A stretch of DNA of 64,000 bases from Carboxylicivirga sp. M1479 (GTDB lineage Bacteria; Bacteroidota; Bacteroidia; Bacteroidales; Marinilabiliaceae): contig NZ_VKDE01000031.1 in the NCBI RefSeq assembly GCF_007097485.1, positions 94,029-158,028 of the forward strand, written 5' to 3'. Shown in pieces: positions 52,750 to 63,244 of the stretch. The notes under the pieces were generated by a model that worked only from the letters and a program-made list of their open reading frames with translations, had not been told where the DNA came from and did no database searches. Every line of letters starts with the position of its first letter. The stretch's first letter is position 1. The position numbers and the translations under genes are program-made.

Positions 52750-53292
52750 ATGAAAAAAACTACGGAGGAAATATTAATACTAAAAAGCAAGGCGGGAAAT
52801 GCCAGGGCATATGGTCAATTGGTAGAGCGGTATTCCCAATTTTGCTTTTCTATTGTCTTCCGTTTGATGCATGTTAGAGTAGATGCTGAGGATGTTGTGC
52901 AAGAGGCATTTATTAGTGCTTGGAATAAGTTGAAAAAGTTTGATCCTAAAAAAGGGAAGTTTAGCACATGGTTGTATGCCATTGCCACACGATTGGCAAT
53001 TGATACTATTCGAAAAAGAAAGGTGCTGTTGTCGTTAAGTGAGAAAGAAATGGAGCTGCAATACACTGACCCTTATGCGAAATTGGAAAATGAGGAGAAT
53101 GAAAAATTGTTAATGTTTGCTATGCATCGTTTGACTGAGCTGCAAAAGTTGGTATTTGTTTTAAGAGAAATTGAAGAGATGAGTGTGGATGAGGTAGTAG
53201 CGATCTCAGAATTAACGCCGAAGCAAATAAAGGACAATTTATATGTTGCTCGAAAGCAGGTTAAGCAGTTATTGATGAAACACGTAATTTGA
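52750..53292 (+). CDS. ECF sigma factor (RpoE-type sigma-70)
   Basis: A 180-residue sigma-70 family protein with region 2 (about 10-80: YSQFCFSIVFRLMHVRVDAEDVVQEAFISAWNKLKKFDPKKGKFSTWLYAIATRLAIDTIRKRK) and region 4 (about 115-175: LTELQKLVFVLREIEEMSVDEVVAISELTPKQIKDNLYVARKQV). Regions 1 and 3 are absent, as usual for the ECF group. It is followed by a gene for a one-helix membrane protein 5 bases later, the usual place of an anti-sigma factor, and is divergent from the export operon. Confidence 0.93.
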   Translation: MKKTTEEILILKSKAGNARAYGQLVERYSQFCFSIVFRLMHVRVDAEDVVQEAFISAWNKLKKFDPKKGKFSTWLYAIATRLAIDTIRKRKVLLSLSEKEMELQYTDPYAKLENEENEKLLMFAMHRLTELQKLVFVLREIEEMSVDEVVAISELTPKQIKDNLYVARKQVKQLLMKHVI

Positions 53293-53297
53293 TTGAT

Positions 53298-53846
53298 ATG
53301 GACGAGGAGGGGTATAAAAGATTTACAAAGCACTTAAGAGAAAATAAGCCTCAATTGAGTAATCGTGATTTAATAACTAATCATGTTATGGTTAAGGTAC
53401 AAAAGCAAAAGAACTTAGGTAATAATATGAGGTTTTATCGGGCCGCAGTGAGTATTTTGATAGTGTTAAGCCTTGGAGGCTACCTATGGACTCAGGTTTA
53501 TACTTGGGAGAAACGATTATTGACAGAACAGCGGATTAAGCCGGCAAATATTTCAAAAACATCAGATTGGCAGTGTAGAGTATCCATTAATGAAATGCTA
53601 AGTACCTTAATTAAAACAAAGGCGTTTGTGTATGACAAAGAAGGGGTTTATGTCGATAAGACAACTGTTGGAAAACTTGAGGATGATGCGCCTGAGTTAC
53701 TAGAATTGGTTGACGGTTTGATTGTTTATCTGCAAGATAATTTCCCGAAGGATTATCGAGCCTATGAAGCCGGTGAGAGGCTGAGATTAAATGCCTGGCA
53801 GATGCGAAAAGGATATGACTTGTGTGAATGGATCGCCAATCAGTAG
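53298..53846 (+). CDS. One-helix membrane protein, possible anti-sigma factor
   Basis: A 182-residue protein: N-terminal cytoplasmic part of about 45 residues (EEGYKRFTKHLRENKPQLSNRDLITNHVM), one membrane helix (about 50-66, AAVSILIVLSLGGYLW), and a soluble, probably periplasmic C-terminal part. This is the topology of an anti-sigma factor and it sits 5 bases after the ECF gene (an overlapping TTG at 53289 is less likely as the start). No HxxxCxxC zinc motif or recognised anti-sigma domain is present, so the role is inferred from position only. Confidence 0.75.
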   Translation: MDEEGYKRFTKHLRENKPQLSNRDLITNHVMVKVQKQKNLGNNMRFYRAAVSILIVLSLGGYLWTQVYTWEKRLLTEQRIKPANISKTSDWQCRVSINEMLSTLIKTKAFVYDKEGVYVDKTTVGKLEDDAPELLELVDGLIVYLQDNFPKDYRAYEAGERLRLNAWQMRKGYDLCEWIANQ

Positions 53847-53975
53847 TTTTTCTAAAGTGAGAATTTAATAATAAGATGAGGAATTGAGCCAATTTGGTTT
53901 AGAATTTAGAGAATAATACGAAGTGTGAATTTTACTTGAGAGTTCCATTTGACAAATGAAAATAAATTTAAACAG

Positions 53976-55007
53976 ATGAAAAATAAGTGGATATTTATTT
54001 TGTTGATATTTGTTCTGTCAGCATGTGATGATTTGACATTCAGGTATTTTACCAGAATTAATTCTGATGGCACGGTTTATAAAAGGGTTGTTGCAGAGGG
54101 CGATTCATCTGCTGTTTACGGACAACCATTTTCTTTTGATGTGGATGATGGTTGGACTGTTAAATACGATAAGAAAATTCAAGCAGAAGTAGGAGATACT
54201 TTGTTTTATGCGATAGCGGAGAGAACGTTCGCATCTGTTTCTGAAGTCACAGAATGTTTTAAAATCGAAAATGATTCTGTGTTTCTGGATAATATTGAAG
54301 TGACATTAGAAAGTAAGTTTTTGTGGTTCTTTACTTTTTATGAATACAAAGAAGCATTTATACAACGATTTCCCTACAGACATCTCTCTATAGATGATTA
54401 TTTAAGCAAAGAGGAATTTGCCTATGTTTTTATGGATGATACCAAATGTGTTGAACACATGACAAAGGAGGAAGAAAAAGTTTTTGATAATAGGAGCGAA
54501 GAGAAGTTTTGGCAATTTATTACTAATTCTTTAGCAATTGAATTCGTGAGGTTAGCGAATGGCTATGCTAGGGATAATAGCTTAGACTTTTTAAATAAAA
54601 AGGATTCAATTTTCGCAAATGAAATATTTAGCTCCAGTATTGAAAATTCCCCCGAAGTTAATGATGTGTGTTTATTAGTTGATAAGCGAAAAGGCGTGAC
54701 TTGGTTATCGGCCGCATTCCAATCAGGTTGGTTCTCTGAATTTGAGAGGCAAATTGAGGATGAAGTAATATTAATCGATAACTCTGATTATTCGGCACAG
54801 CTTGAAGTACCAGGTTTTATATATGAAACAAATGCAAATGAGCTTGAAGATAATGTGCCCAAATGGGCGTTTAAACGAGGAGGGTTTCTGTATAAAGATA
54901 TGGTCTTGGTAACTAAGTATCGAACAATTAATTATTGGGCATTTATGCTTGTTGGGCTTTTAGTGGTATTATTGGGCTTATCATTTTTTAAAAGACCAAA
55001 AGGATGA
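53976..55007 (+). CDS. Unrecognised lipoprotein with a C-terminal membrane helix
   Basis: A 343-residue protein. The ATG at 53976 opens a lipoprotein signal ending in VLSAC (lipobox), the mature part is polar and acidic with no recognised motif, and a single membrane helix (about 317-336, YWAFMLVGLLVVLLGLSFFKR) lies at the C-terminus with a short basic tail. A lipid anchor at one end and a helix at the other is unusual and would fold the protein back on the same membrane. Its stop overlaps the cyclophilin start by 4 bases, so these two genes, and probably the ECF pair, form one operon. Confidence 0.78.
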   Translation: MKNKWIFILLIFVLSACDDLTFRYFTRINSDGTVYKRVVAEGDSSAVYGQPFSFDVDDGWTVKYDKKIQAEVGDTLFYAIAERTFASVSEVTECFKIENDSVFLDNIEVTLESKFLWFFTFYEYKEAFIQRFPYRHLSIDDYLSKEEFAYVFMDDTKCVEHMTKEEEKVFDNRSEEKFWQFITNSLAIEFVRLANGYARDNSLDFLNKKDSIFANEIFSSSIENSPEVNDVCLLVDKRKGVTWLSAAFQSGWFSEFERQIEDEVILIDNSDYSAQLEVPGFIYETNANELEDNVPKWAFKRGGFLYKDMVLVTKYRTINYWAFMLVGLLVVLLGLSFFKRPKG

Positions 55008-55573
55008 AAGCTACATTGATCATTTTAATTATGTCATTGTTTTTAATGGCCTGTCAGACCCAAACAAAAGTTAAAATAGATACGGCTATTGGAACAATCG
55101 TTATTGAACTTGACATAGAAAACGCTCCCGTAACAGCAAATAATTTTCTAAAATATGTTGATGATAAACGATTTGATGGAGCGTGTTTCTATCGAGTTGT
55201 TGATGCAAATAACCAGCCTCAAACTCCCATCAAAATTGATGTTATTCAGGGAGGTTTATTTGAAGAAGATCACCGGCTTGCATTGAGTACTATAGCTCAT
55301 GAGACTACTCTGCAAACGGGTATTTTGCATAAAAATGGAACGATAAGTATGGCGCGTTTACAGCCAGGTAGTGCAAGTTCCGAGTTCTTTATTTGCATTG
55401 GAGATCAGCCAGAACTGGATTTTGGTGGACAACGTAATCCTGATGGACAAGGTTTTGCAGCTTTTGGTAGGGTTATTAAGGGGATGGATGTTGTTAAAAA
55501 GATTCAATCTTTGGATAATACTAGGCAAATGTTGAATGAGCCTGTAAAGATTGAAACTATAAGGCGTCAATAA
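55004..55573 (+). CDS. Lipoprotein cyclophilin-type peptidyl-prolyl isomerase
   Basis: A 189-residue cyclophilin with lipoprotein signal (lipobox FLMAC, Cys17). The PPIase core shows IVIELDIENAPVTANNFLKYVDD, FYRVVDAN, DVIQGG, GTISMAR, SSEFFICIGDQPELDFGGQRNPDGQGFAAFGRVIKGMDVVKKI. The catalytic arginine of cyclophilins corresponds to Arg in FYRVV. It should assist folding of envelope proteins at the periplasmic side. The 4-base overlap with the preceding lipoprotein gene indicates coupled translation. Confidence 0.92.
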   Translation: MKATLIILIMSLFLMACQTQTKVKIDTAIGTIVIELDIENAPVTANNFLKYVDDKRFDGACFYRVVDANNQPQTPIKIDVIQGGLFEEDHRLALSTIAHETTLQTGILHKNGTISMARLQPGSASSEFFICIGDQPELDFGGQRNPDGQGFAAFGRVIKGMDVVKKIQSLDNTRQMLNEPVKIETIRRQ

Positions 55574-55596
55574 GAATTAGTATTTCCAGATAAACG

Positions 55597-55640
55597 AAAA
55601 AGGGGTTTTGCATGTTTTTGATGCAAAACCCCTTTTATAT
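55597..55640. terminator. Strong bidirectional terminator between cyclophilin and giant protein genes
   Basis: Perfect 16-bp stem AAAAGGGGTTTTGCAT/ATGCAAAACCCCTTTT (55598-55613, 55621-55636) with a 7-base loop and A/T-rich flanks on both sides, between convergent genes. Confidence 0.9.
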
Positions 55641-55661
55641 TGCTGTATTTGTGCAGTAGGC

Positions 55662-58600
55662 TTATTTAAAAACTACCCGCACCACTTTTTGCTGCTTGTT
55701 ATTGATGATTTGAATGTGGTAAATTCCTTTCGGATAAGCCTGTATGTTAATTATAGTTGATTGTAAGTTATCAAAGGCATTCTCCCATACTTTTTTACCA
55801 GTTAAGTCAATAATGCGAACAATTGATTCGCCAGCAAGCGAAATTTCACTCTTTAGGAAAAGTTCATCTTTAGCGGGATTAGGGTAAACTCTGGTTCCGC
55901 TTAGTAAACTAGTAGGTGCAATGTTAGTGGCAATTGTGAAGTTGATTAAATAGGTTTGTGTGGTGTTATCATCTTCGGCCGTAATAATTACGCTCGCTTG
56001 CCCTGGTAGAGTAGTAACCTGGTTAAATACGGTTTGTGCTCTGTCATCACTTTTTGTTGCTGTAACATCAGGCAAATCAACAAGTGCATCAGCCGGATAG
56101 GTATACACCAAAGTCTCTGGATCAAAGTTGTCAATCTCAAGCCCATTAACCATCAACGATTCCAAGTTGGCATTATTACTGGCTATAATATTATTCGTAA
56201 TGCTAAAATCAACAGGTAATAATACATTTCCAACTCTATCGGTAAGCGTCCCTAATCCATCGTACGATAACTGCGGATTATCGCTAAAGCGAAGATCAAT
56301 ATCAGTTGTGAATGTTAATGCATTAGTGTTTGATCCGGCAACTCCAGTAAGAGATGCTGGAGAGCCATTTAGTACAAAGCCTGTCACATCTTCAACTTTT
56401 ACTATCTCGCTAAATGTAACTTCAATAGTTGTGCGCGTATCATCTTCAACAGATGCACTGCTAATTTCAGGATTGACGAATTCATTTTCCACAAGATTAA
56501 TAATTACGAAGTCTTTATAATTAATCATGTTGTTTGGAGAGCCGGCCAAATCCATCACATTGCCATCTGTATAGTCAAGTAATAGTTCTTCGCCATAAAC
56601 CACCGGTATGTCAAGCCCTAGAGAAAGGATATTTGTGCCATCTCCACTAATACTATTAATTGTACCAAGTGTTCCATTGACCATAAAGCCATCAAAGTTG
56701 GTGAATGTAACAGGCTCATTATAAATCAATAGTATTTCAGAGGCATTGTTGTTAAGTACATCGGCACTTAATAACACCGGAGGTTCATTATCCACACTAC
56801 TTCCTCTTACAGTAATTACCTGCTCTGTGTCGTTATTAACAATCGTTATTGTTTCTTCAAATAGACCTTCTTCTTGCGGTTGGAAAATAATTTCCACTTC
56901 AATACTCTTATTTTCGTTGATTACAAACTCAGTTTCCTGAACAAAGAAATACGGACTGCTTGAAGTAATATCGTATATTTCTAAGGCTTCACAACCAATG
57001 TTACTAATGGTCATAAACAATCCTTTTGTATGGTTTTTTTCGACCTCACCAAATTCAATAATTTGTTCATCAATATTAATAATTGGTATGCTGTTTTTAG
57101 TAACAGAGTACCTTATTGTATCGGTTGTATTAATCGGATCATTGGAATAGATAACAATGCTATCGTTACTAATACCATTAGGAAGATTTTTAACAGGAAT
57201 AATAAATTCCTCTTGCAAAGTGGCTCCTGCATTTACAGTTCTTAATAGGCTATTTGTTGCTGCATTCTCAAGGAATGACAACATAATCCTTTCAAAAACT
57301 GCATCATCCATAAATTCGCCTTGATTACCAGCAAATAGCAAGTAGTAAATTCGATTTGATCCAGCAATGTTATCAAGCATATGTCGATTGAAACTTACGT
57401 TTGGATCGATTGAATGTGTTATGCCATTTTTAGTTTTTGTAATAATTAGTTGATTAATAGATGGCTCGCCCGAACCATATACTTTTTTAATGTAACCAGA
57501 GTATTGATCGCCTCTATAATCGACAGTAATTTCACTCATTTTATGTGTGGCGTTCCCTTTAGCACCAGCCACACCATTAATCTCAAAATGATCAAGGTTT
57601 GCTATATCGGCTACCATGGTGAATAAACCTGGTGCTTTGTGTGTAAAGTATTCACCTCCTGAGCCAAACAATTCACTTTCCATGACGAGGCCATTTGTAT
57701 AATCGATTTTGTCACTAAGGCTGGTGTTGATGTAATTACCCTGATTGTACATGTTATTTCCACCGTTCTCTATTCTGTTTCCTGTTTCTCCTTCGGTAAA
57801 GTCGTAGCGATTAGGAATAAGTGCTGTTATGGCACTGTAGCTTTGACTTAAGTTGAGTAGAACAGAGTTAATATCAGCTTCAACAGTGCTTGATACTTGT
57901 AATGGTCTACCATCGCCATCATTCGTAATATCTACTAACAAGCTAATTTCTTCTTCGCAGGAGATATTAAAATTAGTAGTTGGTACATTGATACTCATTA
58001 CAGGAACATCAGGATCATCTCCGTTTTCATCCAATAGAATTGCTTCACCCCATAAGGAAGGATTGCTGTTTTTACTTGGCGATGATGAATGCCATGCAAG
58101 AATATCCTCGATGCCGTTTCCATCATTATCAAGGATATTCATGTCGAGGCCAATTAACATACCTGCCTCAGGTGCTTCAATGGTAAGTGCAGTCCACGGA
58201 ATCGCCATCTCAAATGCATATGCTTCATTGTTGCTATTTGTTGCTTGAGCAAAATTGATGTTTGAATCTGTCGCACTCTCAACAATGTAAGTGTCATCGC
58301 TCCAAATAAATCGGATGAAGTAATCATCGGCATCGAAGGTTTCTCCCTTGCTGTTATTAAAGTCGAGGAATAACTCCAGGTTATCATTTTCAGCAGGTGT
58401 TGCACTTCCATTATGTAAGATGTCATCAGCAACTGTAACAATAAGGTATAAATTAGTATCATCCCATGTGGCTCTAAATCCAGCTGCAATGTCGGCTGCT
58501 ACCTCAGTAGCGTTTTTGCTAAGTTCTTGTACTTCAATAGCTAGTTCTTGGTAAGCAAAATTATTCCACTCATTTTCTAGTACGCCATCAATGTTTAGTG

Positions 58601-61600
58601 GAGTTGTTGTTTTTGAAAATGAAGGAATTATATTAGCGCCAACACCACTGATAGGAATTTGAACGAATGGCAAAGAAGGGAAAGTGGCATTATACTGTAT
58701 TGTTAGGTCATTTCCATACTCAATCACTGCGGTTGGTTCAAAAATTATGTCTAAATATACCGAAGCATTGATATTAATGGCAATTTCGTCAAAGTATGTT
58801 TGAGCATATTCACTGCCATTAACAGATACTTTAAACCCATCAGGCAAAATAATTGTTTCAACCCTTAATATATCATTTGAATCAAAGTTCGATAGTTTTA
58901 AGCTATATGGTTCCGATGTAAAGCCAATTGGTTGTGCGTAGAAGTTAATAGGAGAATCGTCTACGTTTAAAAGCATATTTTGAATGGATTTCTCTCCAAT
59001 AAATTCATACGCTCCCCTGTCAATTATTGGTGAACTGCCTGCGTGAATGCGCGGATTACCAGCTAAATCAAACTCAGGGAATGGATTTTCAGGTGTATCT
59101 CCATTGGGGTCACCTAGGTTCATAATTGGGGAAGTTGCAGTAGGTATGAAGTTCACATCAAACATTGGATCTTCCGGAAAATCTGTATTTCCCCAAACAT
59201 CTTCAGGACCGGCCTCCCAGAATGAACGACCAATGTTGCTGATGAAGTTATAGCCTAAGGAATTTGTGGTTCCTTGTAAGAAGAAATCAGGGCGGTATTC
59301 CTCAGACTCTGTTGGCATTATGTTGTTGGCTATCACAGTATGGCTAATCGTTAACTGGCCAGCTCCCATGTATAAACCACCTGCGGCTACCAAGGATTCG
59401 TTTGAAGCAATAGTAGAGTGTATAATGGTTAGTTCATTGTCAAAGGAAGCGCCTGTGTGTACACCTCCTGCTCGCCCATTAGTTGCTGTATTGTTAGCAA
59501 CTAGGGAGTTGTTAATTGTTATTGATTGCCCATCGATGGTGCCTAAGCCACCACCACTTTGGGTGGCAGTATTATCGGTAATTATACAGTTATTAATAAC
59601 GCACTCAGAGCTGCCGCCGCGAATAAGGATACCTCCTCCGTGCCAACTTGAATTGTTAAATGTAATTTCTGAATTGTTGATTTCCAATTGACCAGCACTG
59701 CAAATGCCACCTCCTCCATCAGGTCGGCCTGCGGTAACGGTGTTGTTGCTAATTGTACTGTTGTTAATGGTCAAATAACCATCGTTCAGAATTGCACCAC
59801 CACGTTTATTGCCTTCGTTGTTGCTAAAAAGACAATCCTCTATAAGTGCACTAGCTCCCACTTTAATATAAATCGCGCCATGGTCGCCACCTTTTGCTCT
59901 CTCAAATGTGGTGTGTCTTATGGTAGATGGAGATGTATTCAGGTCATTTTGATGGAGTGTTATCCCTGCCCACCAACTATCATCGTCTTGACTCACAAAA
60001 TGAATAAGATTATCAGCTGTTCCATTCGTGTAGAGCATTCCAAAGATGTTGATTACTACGCCTTCTTTGGGTTTTACAATGCTACCGGCGCATATTTCGA
60101 GTGTTACTCCAGCCTCAACAGTCAGGTCTTCATTGATTATTATTGTATCACCTGGAGCCACACATGCTACTAGGTCTTCGTCAATTATGCCACCAAGCAA
60201 AAGGTTGTTATTACCTTCTCCGCGCACATAAATGTTTTTTACGGGAGCAAAGTCATCATTGCTGTTAACAATGATGTTACCATCAAATACACCTTCGCTT
60301 AGTGGTGTGAAATTGATCCATAAAGTCAAACTGTCATCAGGAAGTATTTCAATACCCGAGAGTGTTTCACTGTAATTGATGTTATCAATTGATAAACTAT
60401 AATTTGTGAAAGCTTCAATACTTGAAATTTCAATGGTACCTGTTGAAATATTAGCTAGAACAACCGTGTCCGTAATAAACTGACCAGTGTTTATTGTTTT
60501 GAATAGTATCGTGTCGCGTTCAATACTTAAGAAGTGATCTTCCTCAGGATTACTCTGGTACTCATAGGTGCCAATGTCAATAATAGCTAGGTCGCCAGCA
60601 AAAATACGCGGATTGCCTGCTAAGTCTGCCGGTGAAAGGTGCAGCGAACTGGTGTCAGGGCTTCCATTATTGAGGGCAATTGAATTACCTTGTAGGGTAA
60701 AATCTGCTTCCATGCGTGGGTTAATTGGCTGGTCGTTACTACCCACAATATCGCCATCGGCCAGTGGGAAATCAAACATACCTTTCGTTCCTACGATATT
60801 ATATCCGTCAGAAGTAAAGTTGCTCTCGCTATAAATATCAGCACTTGAGTCGCCAAGGTTGTTGCTAATAATAGAGTTAATCATCTTAAAGTTAGATCCC
60901 AGATTATAAACACCTCCAACATCACCGTCCGATGAGTTCATTGAAATAGTCGTGTTAACAAGCCAGATGTCTCCTTCAATACCTCCGGATATACCACCAC
61001 CTTTATTAATAGATGTGTTGTTAGTAATTAGACTACCCCTTATTTCAGTACTTTCTTGTCCATTGACCATAATTCCACCCCCAAATACCTGAGCTGAATT
61101 GTCATGTACCTGACAGTTGGTTGCATAGAGAGTTCCTTTTTTTGCATTGTAGATTCCGCCTCCATCAGCAGAAGAATGGTTGTTTAGAATTTGTGAATTC
61201 GCAAGATGCATCACACCTTGGTTCATTATACCCGCACCTCCAAATGTTTCGGTTGATAAACCAATAGTGCTTGTTGTATTTTGTTGAATGATTGTTGATG
61301 TAATACTGACTAAGCCTTCGCTGAATATTCCACCGCCAACTTCTTCTGCGCTGTTGTTCTGAATGATGCAGCTGACTATCTGAAGTTCAGCATCTTTGTT
61401 TAGGTAGATGCCTCCGCCTTTGTTGTGCTTGCCACCACCATTAGCTATTGCATTTTTAACTTGTGTGTAGTTGAGGTATGATGGCATGGCTGTTTTCGGT
61501 TTCGGTTCAAAACGTATTCCGCCCCATTCGTTATCAATACTTGTAAATTCAACATAGTTATCTGAGGTGCCATTTGTTATTAAAGCACCCTGAACTTTCA

Positions 61601-63244
61601 AAATATAATCATTAGCAAACTCTATAATTGTACCAGCGCAAATTGTTAAAGTAACATTTTCTTTAACATCAACATCGCTACCTATGATATATCGCGGTGC
61701 ACACCATTCGGTATCTTCTGTTATGTCGCCAGAGAATAATTCTGAATTATCTATACTGTTGGCAGAAAGTGTTATTTCAAGTTCAGGATCATTGTCGGCA
61801 TTACTGTTTATGGTCGCTGTACCATTGTAGGCGCCAATGTTTGTAGGTAACAAGGATATAACTAAATCAGCAGATTCTTGAGGCGCAATAGTAAATGCAT
61901 CCACCCTTGTGGATGGTTCAGTGTTTACCTGAACAGTAAATTCACCTGTTGTTTCAATTGAGTTTATTGTTAATATTGTTGTGCCAATATTTTCGATGGT
62001 AACTATTTTATTAGTAGTTGCATCGCGTGGTATATCACCAAAATCAACGTTTGTTTCTGATACTGAAATAATGTATTTTGGTAATGGATCTCCTTGGTAT
62101 TCAACTGCACCTACGTCAACTATTTCAACTTCTCCAAGATAAATACGATCATTCCCGTACACATCTTTGCTTTCAGGAGTTATGTACGAGAGGTTTTCAC
62201 CGTAGTTTATTGCCCACGACGATGGGAGTGGTGTAAAGCTGTCATCTAATTCCGGATCAAAAGGTTCTTCTTGTGATCCTGCAAAGTCTGATCGTTCTTT
62301 AAGAAAACCTGCTTCGGCAATGCTATTGATTCCGATGATGTTCGAACCAAGTGACGTTTCTACACCATAGGCGGCTATGTCAGAAAGAAGGGGGGCGTAG
62401 TAATCAATGTTTTCAGCAATAATGGTATTACCCATGCTTAGGTCGCCACCAACCATGTATAATCCGCCGCCTTCACTGTTCGATGCGTTTTTACTAATGG
62501 TGTTACCTAATAATGTCACATTATTAAGCGGTAGAAAGCTTACACCGTTAATGGCTATACCACCTCCTTTATCTTGGGTGGTGTTATGTGCTATTAATGA
62601 GTTTTCAATATAAACACTTGAAGTGAGGATGGTGCTTAGTCCTGCCCCAGATTTTAATGCTTCATTGTGTTGAAAAATACTGTTGTATATGGCTATGGTA
62701 CTGGTGGAGGCCGATGATAGAATAGCGCCACCATGTCCTGATGAGTAATTGTTTTCAAAGCTAGAAGTAATGATGTTTAATGAGCCACTGCTGTAGATTG
62801 CCCCTCCTCCTTCGAAATTACCACTTACTGTACTTACTTTGTTGTTATTAATATGGCAATTTTGAATAGTTAGTGTTCCTTCATTAAAAATGGCACCACC
62901 ATTACCGTTTACGCGTCCATTTTTGATACTTAGGTTTTGAAGTGTTAATTCAATGCCTTCGGGTATGTTGAAAATACGATCGGGCGATGCGTCAACATTT
63001 TCAGCTGCTTGTATGCTTGTAACGTCGTAGGAATCTCCTTGTATGCTTACGTTTTTTGTGATAACTATTCCGTGTGGGTAGCATCCACTAAATAGATAAT
63101 GTCACCATTGTTTACATCATCAAATTCTAATGCTTGGGTGATTGTTGTGAATGTTTCAGAACTACCTACACGATGGGTGATTTGTCCCAATAGTGTAGAT
63201 GATATACTAAAGGCTGTTGCTAATGTTAGTAATATTGCTTTCAT
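55662..63244 (-). CDS. Giant T9SS-secreted beta-helix protein, interrupted by a 1-bp frameshift near its 5' end
   Basis: With the frameshift repaired this encodes about 2,527 residues. An N-terminal signal peptide (MKAILLTLATAFSISSTLLG, ATG at 63242-63244) and about 58 residues in one frame are followed, after one missing base at 63070-63071, by the rest in another frame, which is open without stop to 55662. Expected reading is DATHT then GIVITKNVSIQGDS, a natural continuation that supports one original gene. The body holds several right-handed beta-helix blocks rich in GGG(I/L)xx, N-N-x and A-I/G motifs, choice-of-anchor-D type domains (FGDIPRDATTNKIVTIENIG), one CBM9-like sugar-binding domain (TTPLNIDGVLENEWNNFAY; DDTNLYLIVTVADD), SwmB-like domains, a cadherin-like beta-sandwich, and a C-terminal type A sorting domain (YPNPAKDELFLKS, KGIYHIQI). 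Probably an adhesin or polysaccharide-binding surface protein. Confidence 0.85.

Noticed and set aside
62517..62519. GTG at 62517-62519 as start of a separate giant gene
   Set aside because: The frame is open for a further 550 bases upstream with clear beta-helix sequence and joins the signal peptide by a one-base shift.
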